From assembly GCF_003265705.1 (NCBI RefSeq), contig NW_020313005.1, positions 15,634,419-15,698,418 on the forward strand: DNA of 64,000 bases, read 5' to 3'. Position 1 is the stretch's first letter. Every line of letters starts with the position of its first letter. Of the stretch, positions 63,770 to 64,000 are shown one piece after another. The notes beneath the pieces are model-generated. The model had not been told where the DNA came from. It searched no databases and worked only from the letters and a program-made list of their open reading frames with translations. A program made the translations under genes and the position numbers. The stretch is from Callorhinus ursinus (Eukaryota > Chordata > Mammalia > Carnivora > Otariidae).

Positions 63770-64000
63770 CTCCAAGCCACAGGGGCTTCCTTTAATCAGA
63801 GACAACTGAAACAAGTGTTTTTGTTTTCTTTTTTTTTTTAAAATACAGCCATTGAAAAGACGACACATTAAGAAACATGTAAACGCTGCAGCTGCTTAAT
63901 TACAAGTTGCACTGCTTGGTTTAGTACCTATGCACTCCCAGGTATGGGGACCTGTAAAGGTGGGGGCGAGGCCTCCCCTCACCACAGTTGCACAGACAAG
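63770..64000 (-). other. Possible 3' UTR end of VPS26B (convergent with THYN1)
   Basis: In human the gene that converges with THYN1 is VPS26B, with 3' ends roughly half a kilobase apart. Here an ATTAAA on the minus strand lies at 63791-63796 and an A-rich tract (minus) at about 63829-63842, at the expected distance. No VPS26B coding sequence is visible, so the call rests on gene order only. Confidence 0.3.

Overview
This window is nuclear DNA from a mammal, most likely an arctoid carnivore (bear, mustelid or pinniped lineage). About 18 tRNA-derived SINEs of the Caniformia SINEC type are scattered through it. They share a GGGGCGCCTGGGTGGCTCAG head, a CT-rich body and an (AAATA)n tail, and the dog-specific SINEC_Cf variant is absent. 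LINE-1 3' ends of carnivore type are also abundant. All real genes are intron-split with GT/AG sites. There is nothing prokaryotic here: no operon, CRISPR array or defence cassette.

Layout. 1-6.2 kb: L1 fragments and one SINE, lying inside an intron or the distal part of the galactosidase-like gene. 7.17-7.61 kb: two coding exons on the minus strand of a GLB1L2/GLB1L3-family (GH35) beta-galactosidase-like gene; a CpG island at about 8.65-9.56 kb is its probable promoter. 10-40 kb: gene-poor intergenic DNA made of nested L1s, SINEs, a solo LTR, an SFR1 retropseudogene and one 100-bp N gap. 40.9-58.0 kb: the complete ACAD8 gene (isobutyryl-CoA dehydrogenase) on the minus strand. Its 11 coding exons sum to exactly 415 codons plus a stop. 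58.5-63.2 kb: the complete THYN1 gene (EVE-domain nuclear protein) on the plus strand, 7 coding exons and 229 residues. ACAD8 and THYN1 are head to head, with 576 bp between start codons, across a CpG-island bidirectional promoter that carries two oppositely oriented ZNF143/THAP11-type motifs. The right edge probably enters the 3' UTR of VPS26B, convergent with THYN1.

The order galactosidase-like - ACAD8 - THYN1 - (VPS26B) matches the segment at human 11q25 (GLB1L3-ACAD8-THYN1-VPS26B), read in the opposite direction. The genes do not form a pathway: ACAD8 acts in mitochondrial valine breakdown, THYN1 is nuclear, and the galactosidase-like protein has a signal-peptide-like N-terminus.

I did not find a previously undescribed biological system. 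The points most worth a second look are the paired promoter motifs, a possible third galactosidase paralogue next to ACAD8, the SFR1 retrocopy (with a 45-nt insert ending like an intron, and a poly(A) tail joined directly to L1), a twin-primed L1, a 37-nt L1 insertion, and an assembly gap whose two flanks are copies of the same L1 segment.
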